Origin: Thermocatellispora tengchongensis
GTDB lineage: Bacteria; Actinomycetota; Actinomycetes; Streptosporangiales; Streptosporangiaceae
Length of the DNA stretch: 64,000 nt
Reading direction: 5' to 3'
Assembly (NCBI RefSeq): GCF_014202315.1
Contig: NZ_JACHGN010000009.1
Coordinates: 217,602 to 281,601, forward strand
The translations under genes and the position numbers were made by a program. Each line of letters opens with the position of its first letter. Within the stretch, counting starts at the first letter, position 1. This document shows, piece by piece, positions 37,909 to 46,456 of the stretch. The notes below the pieces were generated by a model. That model did not search any database. It saw nothing but the letters and a program-made list of their open reading frames with translations, and was not told the DNA's origin.

Positions 37909-40143
37909 TCACACCAGGGCCCGCTCGTCCCCCCACGGGGCAAGCGTCTCGCGCATCGCGGAGACGAACCGCATGCCGAGCGGGGTCATCTTCCCCGAGC
38001 CGGTGAGCGTCTCGACCGCCGCCGCGGTGTGCGACCACCAGCGGGTGAAGTTCTCCTGCGCCTCCTGCCGCGCCTCGCCCTCGACCGCGTGGCGGCGGAC
38101 GCGCCAGAAGTCGCTGACCGCGATGTGGGCGTACGTGCCCTGCAGCAGCCCTTCGAGCGGCCGGGGGTCCTCGCGCCAGGGCGCGTGGTACAGCGTGGTG
38201 TCGGACTCGTCGTACAGGTCGTACATGTCGAGTACGGCGCCCAGCTTGACGTGCTGGAACTCATGCAGGATCAGCAGGGCCAGGGTGGCCGGGTCGGCCG
38301 GCAGGGCCGCCGCCACGGCGCCGAAGGCGTGGCGGGCGGTGGAGCTGACGGGGCGGCTCGACGGCGCCGTCATCAGCGGCGTGATCGTGGTCAGGCCGGC
38401 CCGCAGCCCCGGCGCGTACCTCGGGTAGTCGGAGGCGATCAGGTCCCACGCGGCCTCGAACGCCCGCCGCCACTGCGCGATCTCCTCATCGCGCAGGCGT
38501 CCGGAGGCCGGCCACTGATGGCAGTCGCGGTGCGGATCGGAGTCCTCCAGCAGCACCGAGAAGTCGCCGCGGGTCAGCCGGACGGCCTCGCGCCAGGTCG
38601 TCTCCTGGCCGTCCACCCGCACCCCGCTCGCGTCGGCCAGCAGGACGGCGTCGTCGCCGGACACGCCGTCCAGGGAGCCCAGGGTGGGCAGGTGGATCGA
38701 GCCGGCCGTGACGGACACGCGGATCTTCACCTCGGCCCCGGCCCGGATCGCCGCCGCCGCCGCGATGTTGGCGAGGTAGGCGGCGTCGCCCTCGCCGCGC
38801 AGGCGGCCGACGGCCCAGACGCGTACGTACGGGTGGAGCAGGACCTCGGCCAGCGCGGCGGGGTGGTCGCGGTCGAGCGACACGAGCAGGTCCCAGGCCG
38901 CCGGGGCCTGGGCGCGCTGCGCCGCCAGCAGCGCGCGGCGCAGGCTGAGCTGCGACTGGGCGAGCCGGTCGAGCTCCGGCGCGGAGCCGAAGCCGGTGGC
39001 GAGCGCGTCGACGGTGGCGCGCGGAAGGGCGTGCGAGGTGGGCATCGGAGTCTCGCGGTGGATGTGGTGGATGAGCTTGAACAGGTCGGCGCAGTAGACG
39101 CTCGGGTGGTCGAAGGACCCGGCCCCGAAGCGGTGGGTGAACAGCCCGCCGCCGCAACTGCTCACGACCGGGCAGCGCCGGCACTCCTCGGCCAGCGCCT
39201 CGGCGCCGCGCTGCCTGGCCCGGATGCCGGGGTGGCCCGCCACGTCGTCAAGGGAGTGGCGGAAGACGTCGAAACCGGTCTGGGGCGCGCCGTCGTAGGC
39301 CACCTTGAGCGAGTCGACCTGCTCGTAGGAGCCGTCGGTCTCGATCACCACGACCGTGCTCGGTTCGAGCCCCACCGCCTCGCTGAGGCTGGGCCTGCCG
39401 TGAGCGGTGCGGATCAGCGAGTCGAACAGCCGGATCGGCATCGGAGCGCCGTCGGCCCGCCAGCGGTCGAAGATCGCGATCAGCCAGTCGGCGTAGGCGG
39501 TCTCGGACGGCCGGGGTGGCGGCGAGTCCCAGGTGGCGTGCGGCAGCAGGAGGTCCGCCCGGGGCGGACGCAGCGCGGCGAGCGCCTCGTAGACGGCGAT
39601 CGGGTCGTTGGCGACGTCGATCGTGCACAGGATTCCGGCGTAGAGCTCCGGGCGCGCGGCGAGCAGGCCGAGCGCCCGGATCACCTCGTCGTAGCTGCTG
39701 CGCCCGTCGGCGTGGCGCCGGTGGCGGTCGTTGGCCGCGCGGTCGCCGTCGAGGGAGACGCCGACCTTGATCCCGTACGCGGCGAACAGGTCGCAGAACC
39801 GCTCGTCCAGCCTGACGCCGTTGGTGTGGATGCGCAGATCCAGCTCGCACACGGGGTCGAGCCGGTCGCGCAGCGCGGCCGCGATCAGGGCGAGGTGCCG
39901 GTGGCCCGCGAGCAGCGGCTCGCCACCGTGCAGCACCACCTGCACCCGCCTCACGTCGTGGGCCGCGGCGTGCTCGGCGATCCGGTACGCGGCCCGCGCG
40001 GCGGTCTCGGCCGGCATCACCCTGGGACGGCCCCGCCACGACTGGTCGGCGTGCTGGAAGACATAGCAGTGGTCGCAGGCGAGATCACACCTGCTGTGCA
40101 CTTTCAGGACCACCTGGCGGAACGGAATGGCCAACCCGGTCAC
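37909..40143 (-). CDS. fxsB: Radical SAM/SPASM peptide maturase FxsB fused to an HEXXH domain
   Basis: A 744-residue fusion. The radical SAM part has the cluster cysteines CDLACDHC (19, 23, 26) and LHGGEPLL. A SPASM region follows with Cys321, Cys324, Cys330 and one near 350 for auxiliary clusters. The last ~300 residues form an HEXXH-type domain with HEFQH at 627-631. FxsB enzymes are reported to make cyclophane cross-links in FxSxx-COOH peptides. The HEXXH family includes peptide hydroxylases. GTG 40143 follows a G-rich site. The precursor gene is 35 bases upstream and the acetyltransferase gene three bases downstream. Confidence 0.93.
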   Translation of the reverse strand: MTGLAIPFRQVVLKVHSRCDLACDHCYVFQHADQSWRGRPRVMPAETAARAAYRIAEHAAAHDVRRVQVVLHGGEPLLAGHRHLALIAAALRDRLDPVCELDLRIHTNGVRLDERFCDLFAAYGIKVGVSLDGDRAANDRHRRHADGRSSYDEVIRALGLLAARPELYAGILCTIDVANDPIAVYEALAALRPPRADLLLPHATWDSPPPRPSETAYADWLIAIFDRWRADGAPMPIRLFDSLIRTAHGRPSLSEAVGLEPSTVVVIETDGSYEQVDSLKVAYDGAPQTGFDVFRHSLDDVAGHPGIRARQRGAEALAEECRRCPVVSSCGGGLFTHRFGAGSFDHPSVYCADLFKLIHHIHRETPMPTSHALPRATVDALATGFGSAPELDRLAQSQLSLRRALLAAQRAQAPAAWDLLVSLDRDHPAALAEVLLHPYVRVWAVGRLRGEGDAAYLANIAAAAAIRAGAEVKIRVSVTAGSIHLPTLGSLDGVSGDDAVLLADASGVRVDGQETTWREAVRLTRGDFSVLLEDSDPHRDCHQWPASGRLRDEEIAQWRRAFEAAWDLIASDYPRYAPGLRAGLTTITPLMTAPSSRPVSSTARHAFGAVAAALPADPATLALLILHEFQHVKLGAVLDMYDLYDESDTTLYHAPWREDPRPLEGLLQGTYAHIAVSDFWRVRRHAVEGEARQEAQENFTRWWSHTAAAVETLTGSGKMTPLGMRFVSAMRETLAPWGDERALV

Positions 40144-40178
40144 GAGCCGCCCCCTCGGTTTCCGCGCCCGTCCGCGAC

Positions 40179-40337
40179 CTAGACCGAAGACTGGAAGGCC
40201 GCCACCAGAACGCGCGCCGCGGCCGGGTTGACCCGCGCCAGATTGCTCAGGATGGCATCGCCTTCGCTCCCCATCTCATCGAGGGGAATATTGCGAAGGT
40301 CGTAGACCTCCGAGGTGATTTCGGTGTCTTGCGTCAT
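40179..40337 (-). CDS. fxsA: FxSxx-COOH precursor peptide FxsA
   Basis: A 52-residue peptide from ATG 40337. It ends AAFQSSV, with Phe48 and Ser50 placed exactly as FxSxx-COOH requires. The N-terminal two thirds (MTQDTEITSEVYDL...) would be the leader recognised by FxsB. The open frame extends to 40430, but the residues before Met32 are basic and unlike the family. The ribosome site is weak (GGGTGA). It is the first gene of the five-gene operon and is the presumed substrate of the maturase. Confidence 0.9.
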   Translation of the reverse strand: MTQDTEITSEVYDLRNIPLDEMGSEGDAILSNLARVNPAAARVLVAAFQSSV

Positions 40338-40619
40338 TTCACCCAATCCGATCAATTCAGGTGCAGGTCGGCGTGACGCTTTTCTGACGCTGCGCATCGC
40401 CGCCATCACAGCTCGTGACAGTACTACCATTACCCGGTCTTTGGTGAGCTCAAGTTAGCGGTACGGCATGGGATGAGCAATTTAAAGAGGTTTCGGTTGT
40501 CCGGACCCCCCGCAAAGGGCCCACCGCCCGCCCGATCCGGCCTCCGGCCCACCCTCCTTCGCTGGGGCCGGCGGCCGGGTGGTCTCCGGGAGAGGGGGTG
40601 TGGCTGGGATAGTGGGGGG

Positions 40620-41171
40620 ATGAGATCTCGCGTACTGGTGCGGCGTGCGTTGCCTACCGAGCCTGCGGTGCGGGGGTCGGAGTCGTTGTTCTTCGCCGAG
40701 GCGGTGCGGCAGGGGATCGCGCCGGGGCGGCGGATGTTGTTCGTGGGGGTGGAGGCCGCGGGGGAGCGGGTGGCGCGGGCGTTGCGGGTGGATGTGGGGG
40801 CGGAGGTACTGGCACGGCGGAAGCTGCTGCTGGCGGGGGACGTGCCGGTGCGGGTGGCGACCAGTTTCTTCCGGGCCGACCTGTTCGGGGACACTCCGCT
40901 GGCCGCGCCCGATTTCGTACGGCCCAGCCTCCAGGCGGGCATCGAGGCGCTCGGGCACCGTTTCGGGCGGGCCGAGGAGGAGCTGATCGCCCGGCCGCCC
41001 CGGGAGGGTGAGGCGGAGGTGCTGGAGCTGGACCCGGGGGAGTGGGTGGTGGAGGTGCTGCGGGCGAGCTATGACACCCGTGACACGCCGGTGCATGTGC
41101 TGGAGACCGTCTGTGCCGCCACCAGGCATGTCTTCACGATCACGCAGCCGGGCGGCGCCGACGAGTTCTAG
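40620..41171 (+). CDS. Stand-alone UTRA-domain protein without a DNA-binding domain
   Basis: A 183-residue protein that matches only the ligand-binding UTRA half of GntR/HutC regulators (for example SLFFAEAVRQG, ARRKLLLAGDVPVRVATSFF, LELDPGEWVVEVLRASYD...TPVHVLETV). The upstream in-frame extension to 40473 has no helix-turn-helix. ATG 40620 has G-rich sequence before it and TAGTGG close by, so it may be leaderless. It could act as a ligand sensor or compete with a full-length GntR protein. It diverges from the FXS operon. Confidence 0.75.
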   Translation: MRSRVLVRRALPTEPAVRGSESLFFAEAVRQGIAPGRRMLFVGVEAAGERVARALRVDVGAEVLARRKLLLAGDVPVRVATSFFRADLFGDTPLAAPDFVRPSLQAGIEALGHRFGRAEEELIARPPREGEAEVLELDPGEWVVEVLRASYDTRDTPVHVLETVCAATRHVFTITQPGGADEF

Positions 41172-41275
41172 GAGTTCCAGGTTCTCGCCACCGAAAATGG
41201 ATTGAAGGGCAGTAATACCCTAGAAGGGCACACCAAGGATGATCTCTCCAGCGTGTGAGGAGTGCCCTTTCGACG

Positions 41276-43156
41276 ATGAGTCCAGACAGCAGCAGCACAT
41301 CTGGTTCCACCGCCGGTCCCCCAGCCTCCCCGGATGACTCAGGTTCATCCTCCTCCGACCCCCAATATCCCCTCGAATCCCGAAAAATCCCCCGGAGCAA
41401 GCGGCTTTCCGCGCTCTCCCTGTGGCGGTTACGCTCCTACCTGCGGCCCTACCTCGGGCGACTCGCCCTCATCTGGGTGTCGGCGATCCTGGGCATCGGC
41501 GCCGGCATCGCGATCCCGCTCGTCGGCAAGGAGATCATCGACGGCCCCATCGCCCGCCGCGACCCCGGGGCGCTCGTCCCGCTCGGGCTCCTCGCGCTCG
41601 CGCTCGGCGTCGTCGAGGCGTTCCTGACCTACCTGCGCCGCTGGCACCAGTCGCACCCGGTGCTCGGCCTGGAGACCGCGATCCGCGACGACCTGTACCG
41701 CCACCTCCAGCGGCTGCCGATGAGCTTCCACGGCGAGTGGCAGTCGGGGCAGCTCCTCTCGCGCGCCACCACCGACCTGTCCACCATCCGCAGGTTCTTC
41801 GGCTTCGGCCTGCTGTTCCTGGTGATGAACATCCTGCAGCTCATCACGGTGACGGTGGTGCTGCTGAACATGTACTGGCCGCTGGGCCTGCTGGTTGCGG
41901 CGTCCGCGGCGCCCATCATCGTGATCTCGCTGCGGTTCGAGCGGCGCTACATGCGCATCTCGCGGCAGGTGCAGGACGAGCAGGGCGACCTGGCCACGCT
42001 GGTGGAGGAGGCCGCGCTCGGCATCCGTACCATCCGGGCGTTCGGCCGCAGGCGGCACGTCTACGAGACCTACGACGAGTCGGCGCGCAAGGTGCACGCC
42101 ACCTCGATGGACAAGGTCGTCCTCGCCTCCCGCTTCTTCACCTTCCTGGAGGTCATCCCCAACGTCACGCTCGGCCTGGTGCTGCTGCTCGGCGCGCTGG
42201 CGGTCGGGTCGGGGGCGCTGACCCTGGGCACTCTGGTGGCGTTCACCACGCTGATGCTCTCGCTGGTCTGGCCGATCGCCTCGCTCGGCTACATCCTGGC
42301 GATGGGCCAGGAGGCCATCACCGCGGCCGACCGCGTGACCGAGGTGCTGGACACCCCGCCCGCGATCGTGGACGGCGCCGCGGTCATCCCCGAGCCGCGT
42401 GGCCACCTGCGCTTCGAGGGGGTGGAGTTCCGCTTCCCGGGGGCCGAGCGCCCGGTGCTGCACGACGTGTGGCTCGACGTGCGTCCCGGCGAGACCGTCG
42501 CCGTCGTCGGCGCGACCGGCTCCGGCAAGACCACCCTCACCGCGCTCGTGCCCCGGCTGATGGACGTCACCGGCGGCCGGGTCACCATCGACGGGTACGA
42601 CGTGCGCGACCTGTCCCTGGCCCAGCTCCGCTCGGTGGTCGCCACCGCCTTCGAGGAGCCGACGCTGTTCTCGATGAGCGTGCGCGAGAACCTCACCCTC
42701 GGCCGCCGCGACGCCACCGAGCGCGAGATGCGCGAGGCGATTGAGGTCGCCCAGGCCGGGTTCGTCTACGACCTGCCCTGGGGCCTGGACACCCGGATCG
42801 GCGAGCAGGGCATGTCGCTGTCGGGCGGGCAGCGGCAGCGGCTCGCGCTGGCCAGGGCGGTGCTCAGCAAGCCCAAGATCCTGGTGCTGGACGACACGCT
42901 CTCCGCGCTCGACGTGGAGACCGAGGCGCTGGTGGAGGAGGCGCTCAAGCACGTGCTGCGCGAGGCCACCGGCATGGTCGTGGCGCACCGCGCGTCCACG
43001 GTCCTGCTCGCCGACAAGGTGGCGCTGCTCCGCGACGGCACCATCACCCACGTCGGCACGCACCAGGAGCTCCTGGCCGAGGTGCCGGAGTACCGCGAGC
43101 TGCTGGCCCAGGACGCCGACCTCGACGACCTCGACCCGGAGGGGGCCCTGCGATGA
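41276..43156 (+). CDS. ABC exporter half-transporter, degenerate-site subunit
   Basis: A 626-residue fused permease-ATPase. A Ser/Pro-rich N-terminal tail (about 35 residues) precedes six membrane helices and a nucleotide-binding domain with VVGATGSGKTT and LSGGQRQRLALARA. Walker B reads ILVLDDTLSALD, so the catalytic Glu is Asp540. This is the mark of the non-canonical subunit in heterodimeric exporters such as TM287/288 and BmrCD. ATG 41276 is preferred; GTG 41255 is an alternative. It overlaps the partner gene by four bases (ATGA). Confidence 0.92.
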   Translation: MSPDSSSTSGSTAGPPASPDDSGSSSSDPQYPLESRKIPRSKRLSALSLWRLRSYLRPYLGRLALIWVSAILGIGAGIAIPLVGKEIIDGPIARRDPGALVPLGLLALALGVVEAFLTYLRRWHQSHPVLGLETAIRDDLYRHLQRLPMSFHGEWQSGQLLSRATTDLSTIRRFFGFGLLFLVMNILQLITVTVVLLNMYWPLGLLVAASAAPIIVISLRFERRYMRISRQVQDEQGDLATLVEEAALGIRTIRAFGRRRHVYETYDESARKVHATSMDKVVLASRFFTFLEVIPNVTLGLVLLLGALAVGSGALTLGTLVAFTTLMLSLVWPIASLGYILAMGQEAITAADRVTEVLDTPPAIVDGAAVIPEPRGHLRFEGVEFRFPGAERPVLHDVWLDVRPGETVAVVGATGSGKTTLTALVPRLMDVTGGRVTIDGYDVRDLSLAQLRSVVATAFEEPTLFSMSVRENLTLGRRDATEREMREAIEVAQAGFVYDLPWGLDTRIGEQGMSLSGGQRQRLALARAVLSKPKILVLDDTLSALDVETEALVEEALKHVLREATGMVVAHRASTVLLADKVALLRDGTITHVGTHQELLAEVPEYRELLAQDADLDDLDPEGALR

Positions 43157-45024
43157 GCACCGAGGGCACCACCACCACCGCCACCACCGGCGTCACGGAC
43201 GAGTCGCAGGAGAGCCGGCGCTGGCGCGGCGTCGCCGCCGAGGACCGCGACGAGCTGCCGGAGAAGGTCTCGCTGCTCCTGCGCGCCCGCTCGCGGCGGC
43301 TGCTCGGCGACCTGCTGCGCCCGCACCGCGGCCAGATCACCCTGCTCGTGGTGATCATCGTGGTCAGCAACGCGGCCGGGCTGTCCATCCCGTTCCTGGT
43401 CAAGGTGGGCATCGACTCCGGCATCCCGCCGATGCTCGCCGGGAGCGGCGCCGGCGCCCTGCTGCTGATCGTCGCCGCGATCCTCGGCGCCGCGCTCGCG
43501 CAGGCGTTCACGCGCCGGGTGTTCCTCAAGCTCAGCGGCCGGATCGGGCAGGACATCCTGCTGGAGCTGCGCCGCCGGGTCTTCGACCACTTCCAGCGGC
43601 TGTCGCTGTCCTTCCACGAGAAGTACACCTCGGGCCGGGTCATCTCCCGGCTCACCTCCGACGTGGAGGCCATCGCCGAGCTGCTGCAGTCGGGCTTCGA
43701 CAGCCTGGTCACCGCGGTGCTCACGCTGTTCGGCACCGCGGTCCTGCTGCTCGTCCTGGACGTGCACCTCGGCCTGGCCGCCCTGGTGCCGCTGCCGGTG
43801 CTGTACCTGTTCACCCGCTGGTTCCGGCGCGAGTCGGGCGTCGTCTACCGGCGTACGCGCGAGGCCGTCGCGCTGGTGATCGTGCACTTCGTGGAGTCGA
43901 TGACCGGCATCCGCGCGGTGCAGGCGTTCCGCCGCGAGCCCCGCAACCAGGAGATCTTCGAGGAACTGGACGAGAGCTACCGCGCCGCCAACATGCGCGG
44001 CATGCGGCTGGTGGCGCTGTTCATGCCGGGCATCAAGCTGATCGGCAACGTCACCGTCGCCACGGTCCTGCTGTACGGCGGATGGCTGGCCTTCCGGGAC
44101 GAGGTGACGGTCGGCGTGCTGGCGGCGTTCCTGCTCTACCTGCGCCAGTTCTACGAGCCGATGCAGGAGATCAGCCAGTTCTACAACACCCTGCAGTCGG
44201 CCGGCGCGGCGCTGGAGAAGCTGTCCGGCGTGCTGGAGGAGCGGCCCCTCGTCGCCGAGCCCGAGCACCCGGTGCCGCTGGAGCGGCCCAGGGGCGAGGT
44301 CCGCTTCCAGGACGTGGCGTTCTCCTACGTGCCCGACGTGCCGATCCTGCGCCGCCTCACCCTGACGATCCCGGCCGGGCAGACCGTCGCCGTGGTCGGC
44401 GCGACCGGGGCGGGCAAGACCACCCTGGCCAAGCTGATCGCCCGCTTCTACGACCCGACCGAGGGGCGGGTGCTGCTCGACGGGGTGCCCCTGCCCGACC
44501 TGGACGAGGCCACCCTGCGCCGCGCCGTGGTGATGGTGACCCAGGAGAACTTCCTGTTCACCGGCACGGTCGCGGAGAACATCCGGTTCGGCAGGCCCGA
44601 GGCGTCCATGGCCGAGGTGATGGCCGCGGCCGAGGCCATCGGCGCGCACGAGTTCATCTCCGGCCTGCCCGAAGGGTACGAGACCCAGGTCGGCAAGCGG
44701 GGCGGCCGGATGTCGGCGGGGCAGCGCCAGCTCGTGGCGTTCGCGCGGGCGTTCCTGGCCGACCCGGCCGTGCTCATCCTGGACGAGGCCACCTCCTCGC
44801 TGGACGTGCCCAGCGAGCGGCTGCTGCAGCGCGCCCTGCGCACGATCCTGGCCGACCGGACCGCGCTGATCATCGCGCACCGCCTGTCCACCGTGGAGAT
44901 CGCGGAACGGGTGCTGGTGATGGACGGCGGCCGGGTGGTGGAGGACGGCCCGCCCGACGCCCTGATCGCGGGCGAGGGGCGCTTCGCCGGGCTGCACCGC
45001 GCCTGGCTGGACAGCCTGGCCTGA
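43153..45024 (+). CDS. ABC exporter half-transporter, catalytic subunit
   Basis: A 623-residue fused permease-ATPase, partner of the preceding gene. Walker A is VVGATGAGKTT, Walker B is VLILDEATSSLD with the catalytic Glu, and the H-loop is IIAHRLST. Its signature is MSAGQ (520-524) rather than LSGGQ; in heterodimers this signature faces the degenerate site. The pair probably exports a hydrophobic compound. Translation is coupled through the ATGA overlap. Confidence 0.93.
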   Translation: MSTEGTTTTATTGVTDESQESRRWRGVAAEDRDELPEKVSLLLRARSRRLLGDLLRPHRGQITLLVVIIVVSNAAGLSIPFLVKVGIDSGIPPMLAGSGAGALLLIVAAILGAALAQAFTRRVFLKLSGRIGQDILLELRRRVFDHFQRLSLSFHEKYTSGRVISRLTSDVEAIAELLQSGFDSLVTAVLTLFGTAVLLLVLDVHLGLAALVPLPVLYLFTRWFRRESGVVYRRTREAVALVIVHFVESMTGIRAVQAFRREPRNQEIFEELDESYRAANMRGMRLVALFMPGIKLIGNVTVATVLLYGGWLAFRDEVTVGVLAAFLLYLRQFYEPMQEISQFYNTLQSAGAALEKLSGVLEERPLVAEPEHPVPLERPRGEVRFQDVAFSYVPDVPILRRLTLTIPAGQTVAVVGATGAGKTTLAKLIARFYDPTEGRVLLDGVPLPDLDEATLRRAVVMVTQENFLFTGTVAENIRFGRPEASMAEVMAAAEAIGAHEFISGLPEGYETQVGKRGGRMSAGQRQLVAFARAFLADPAVLILDEATSSLDVPSERLLQRALRTILADRTALIIAHRLSTVEIAERVLVMDGGRVVEDGPPDALIAGEGRFAGLHRAWLDSLA

Positions 45025-45095
45025 CCCGGCCCACCACACCCTCGTACGCGGCATGATGGGTCGCGGCGGGCACGGGCGTCCCGCCGCGGCCCCGC

Positions 45096-45167
45096 GGGCC
45101 TACGATCGCGTGGGCCTACGCTCGCAAGGGCCTACGATCGCGTGGGCGTACGATCGCGTGGGCCTAC
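45096..45167. repeat. 16-bp tandem repeats, four and a half copies
   Basis: Consensus GGGCCTACGATCGCGT: units at 45096, 45112, 45128 and 45144, with a partial fifth at 45160 that runs into the stop codon of the protease. The array fills the gap between two convergent genes. Confidence 0.85.
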
Positions 45168-46324
45168 TCGCCGCTGGGCAGCTCGCCCAGCGTCACGGTC
45201 ACGGTGGCCTCCGAGCCGTCGGCCCGTACGATCTCGACCTTGGCCCGGTCGCCCGGTTTGAGCCCGGCCAGCACCTCGGCCAGCGCGACCGTGGTCGGCG
45301 TCCTGACGCCGTTCACCGACACGATCACGTCGCCCGGCCTGATGCCCGCCTTGGCCGCGCCGCCGTTCGGGGTGACCGACACGACGTTGACGCCCTCCGG
45401 CCGGCCGTCGGGGCCGATCGCCACCCCGGCGGAGATGCCGAGCGCCGCCCGGTGCGTGTTGGTGACCTTGCCGGTCCGCACGATCTGGCCGGCGATGTCG
45501 GTGGCGGTGTTGCTCGGGATGGCGAACCCGATCCCGGGCGCGGCCCCGCCGCCGTACGCCGGGTCGGTCGCGGCCAGCGTCGGGATGCCGATCACCTCGC
45601 CCGACAGGTTGACCAGCGCACCGCCGCTGTTGCCCGGGTTGATCGCCGCCGAGGTCTGGATCGCGTTCGGGATGGTGGCGCCCGGCGAGCCCCGCTCCTG
45701 CGGCTCCGACACCGTACGCCCGATCGCCGAGACGATGCCGTTGGTGACGCTGCCGGACAGCCCGAGCGGATTGCCCATGGCCAGCACCGCCTGGCCCACC
45801 TGCACCTTGCTGGAGTCGCCGAAGCGCGCAGGCGGCAGCCTCGACGGGTCGTCCACCTTGATCACCGCCAGGTCGCCGGCCGGGAACGACTCCACCAGCC
45901 GCGCCCGCCGCGGTGAGCCACCGGTCGCCGGGGTCACCTCGAACGCGTCCTCGTCGCCGATGACGTGCGCGTTGGTGATGATGTGCCCCTGCGTGTCGTA
46001 GATGATCCCCGAGCCGAGGCCGGTGCGGGTCGTGATCTGCACGATCGACGGCAGCACCGTCCGGATCACCTGGCTGTACGCCTGCTCCATCGCCAGGGCC
46101 CCGGCGGGCGGGGTCACCGGCGGCCCCTGCTGCCCGGTCCCCGGGGCCGGCGAGCCCGGCGAGGTCGCAGGGGAGGCTGTGGCCGTGGTGGCGGGCGGCG
46201 CCGGGGACGCGGGGGTCGGTGAGGAGCCGCCCGGCGTACCGAGGGCACCGCACGCCCCGGCCGTCGTCGCCAGGACGGCGGCGGCCACCAGAGCCGCCCC
46301 GGCGCGGCGTGGATGAATGCCCAT
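45164..46324 (-). CDS. HtrA/DegP-type trypsin-like serine protease lipoprotein with PDZ domain
   Basis: A 386-residue exported protease. A signal with a loose lipobox (AGAC, Cys25) is followed by a Pro/Ala/Thr linker (30-75). The chymotrypsin-fold domain has His in IITNAHV, Asp in AGDLAVIKVD and Ser in NPGNSGGALVN. A C-terminal PDZ domain (about 290-380, GVNVVSVTPNGGAAKAGIRPGDVI) follows. It probably acts in envelope protein quality control. ATG 46324 has no clear ribosome site. Its stop lies within the tandem repeat array. Confidence 0.92.
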   Translation of the reverse strand: MGIHPRRAGAALVAAAVLATTAGACGALGTPGGSSPTPASPAPPATTATASPATSPGSPAPGTGQQGPPVTPPAGALAMEQAYSQVIRTVLPSIVQITTRTGLGSGIIYDTQGHIITNAHVIGDEDAFEVTPATGGSPRRARLVESFPAGDLAVIKVDDPSRLPPARFGDSSKVQVGQAVLAMGNPLGLSGSVTNGIVSAIGRTVSEPQERGSPGATIPNAIQTSAAINPGNSGGALVNLSGEVIGIPTLAATDPAYGGGAAPGIGFAIPSNTATDIAGQIVRTGKVTNTHRAALGISAGVAIGPDGRPEGVNVVSVTPNGGAAKAGIRPGDVIVSVNGVRTPTTVALAEVLAGLKPGDRAKVEIVRADGSEATVTVTLGELPSGE

Positions 46325-46456
46325 GCGAGGAGATGTTCCCGCGACGCCACCGGCTACGCGTCATGGCCCGGTCGCGGCCCGTAGTCCCGTCGTCGGACGA
46401 AGTCCCGTCCGGCCGCCAGGCGCGCTGCCGGGCGGTGTGGGGCGTCGTCCGGCCTG

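Noticed and set aside
40338-40430. N-terminal extension of FxsA to 40430
   Set aside because: The added 31 residues are basic and unlike FxSxx-COOH precursors; ATG 40337 gives the expected length.
31876-40430. Integrated mobile element carrying the FXS operon
   Set aside because: No integrase, transposase, tRNA target or flanking direct repeat is seen, and base composition matches the neighbours.
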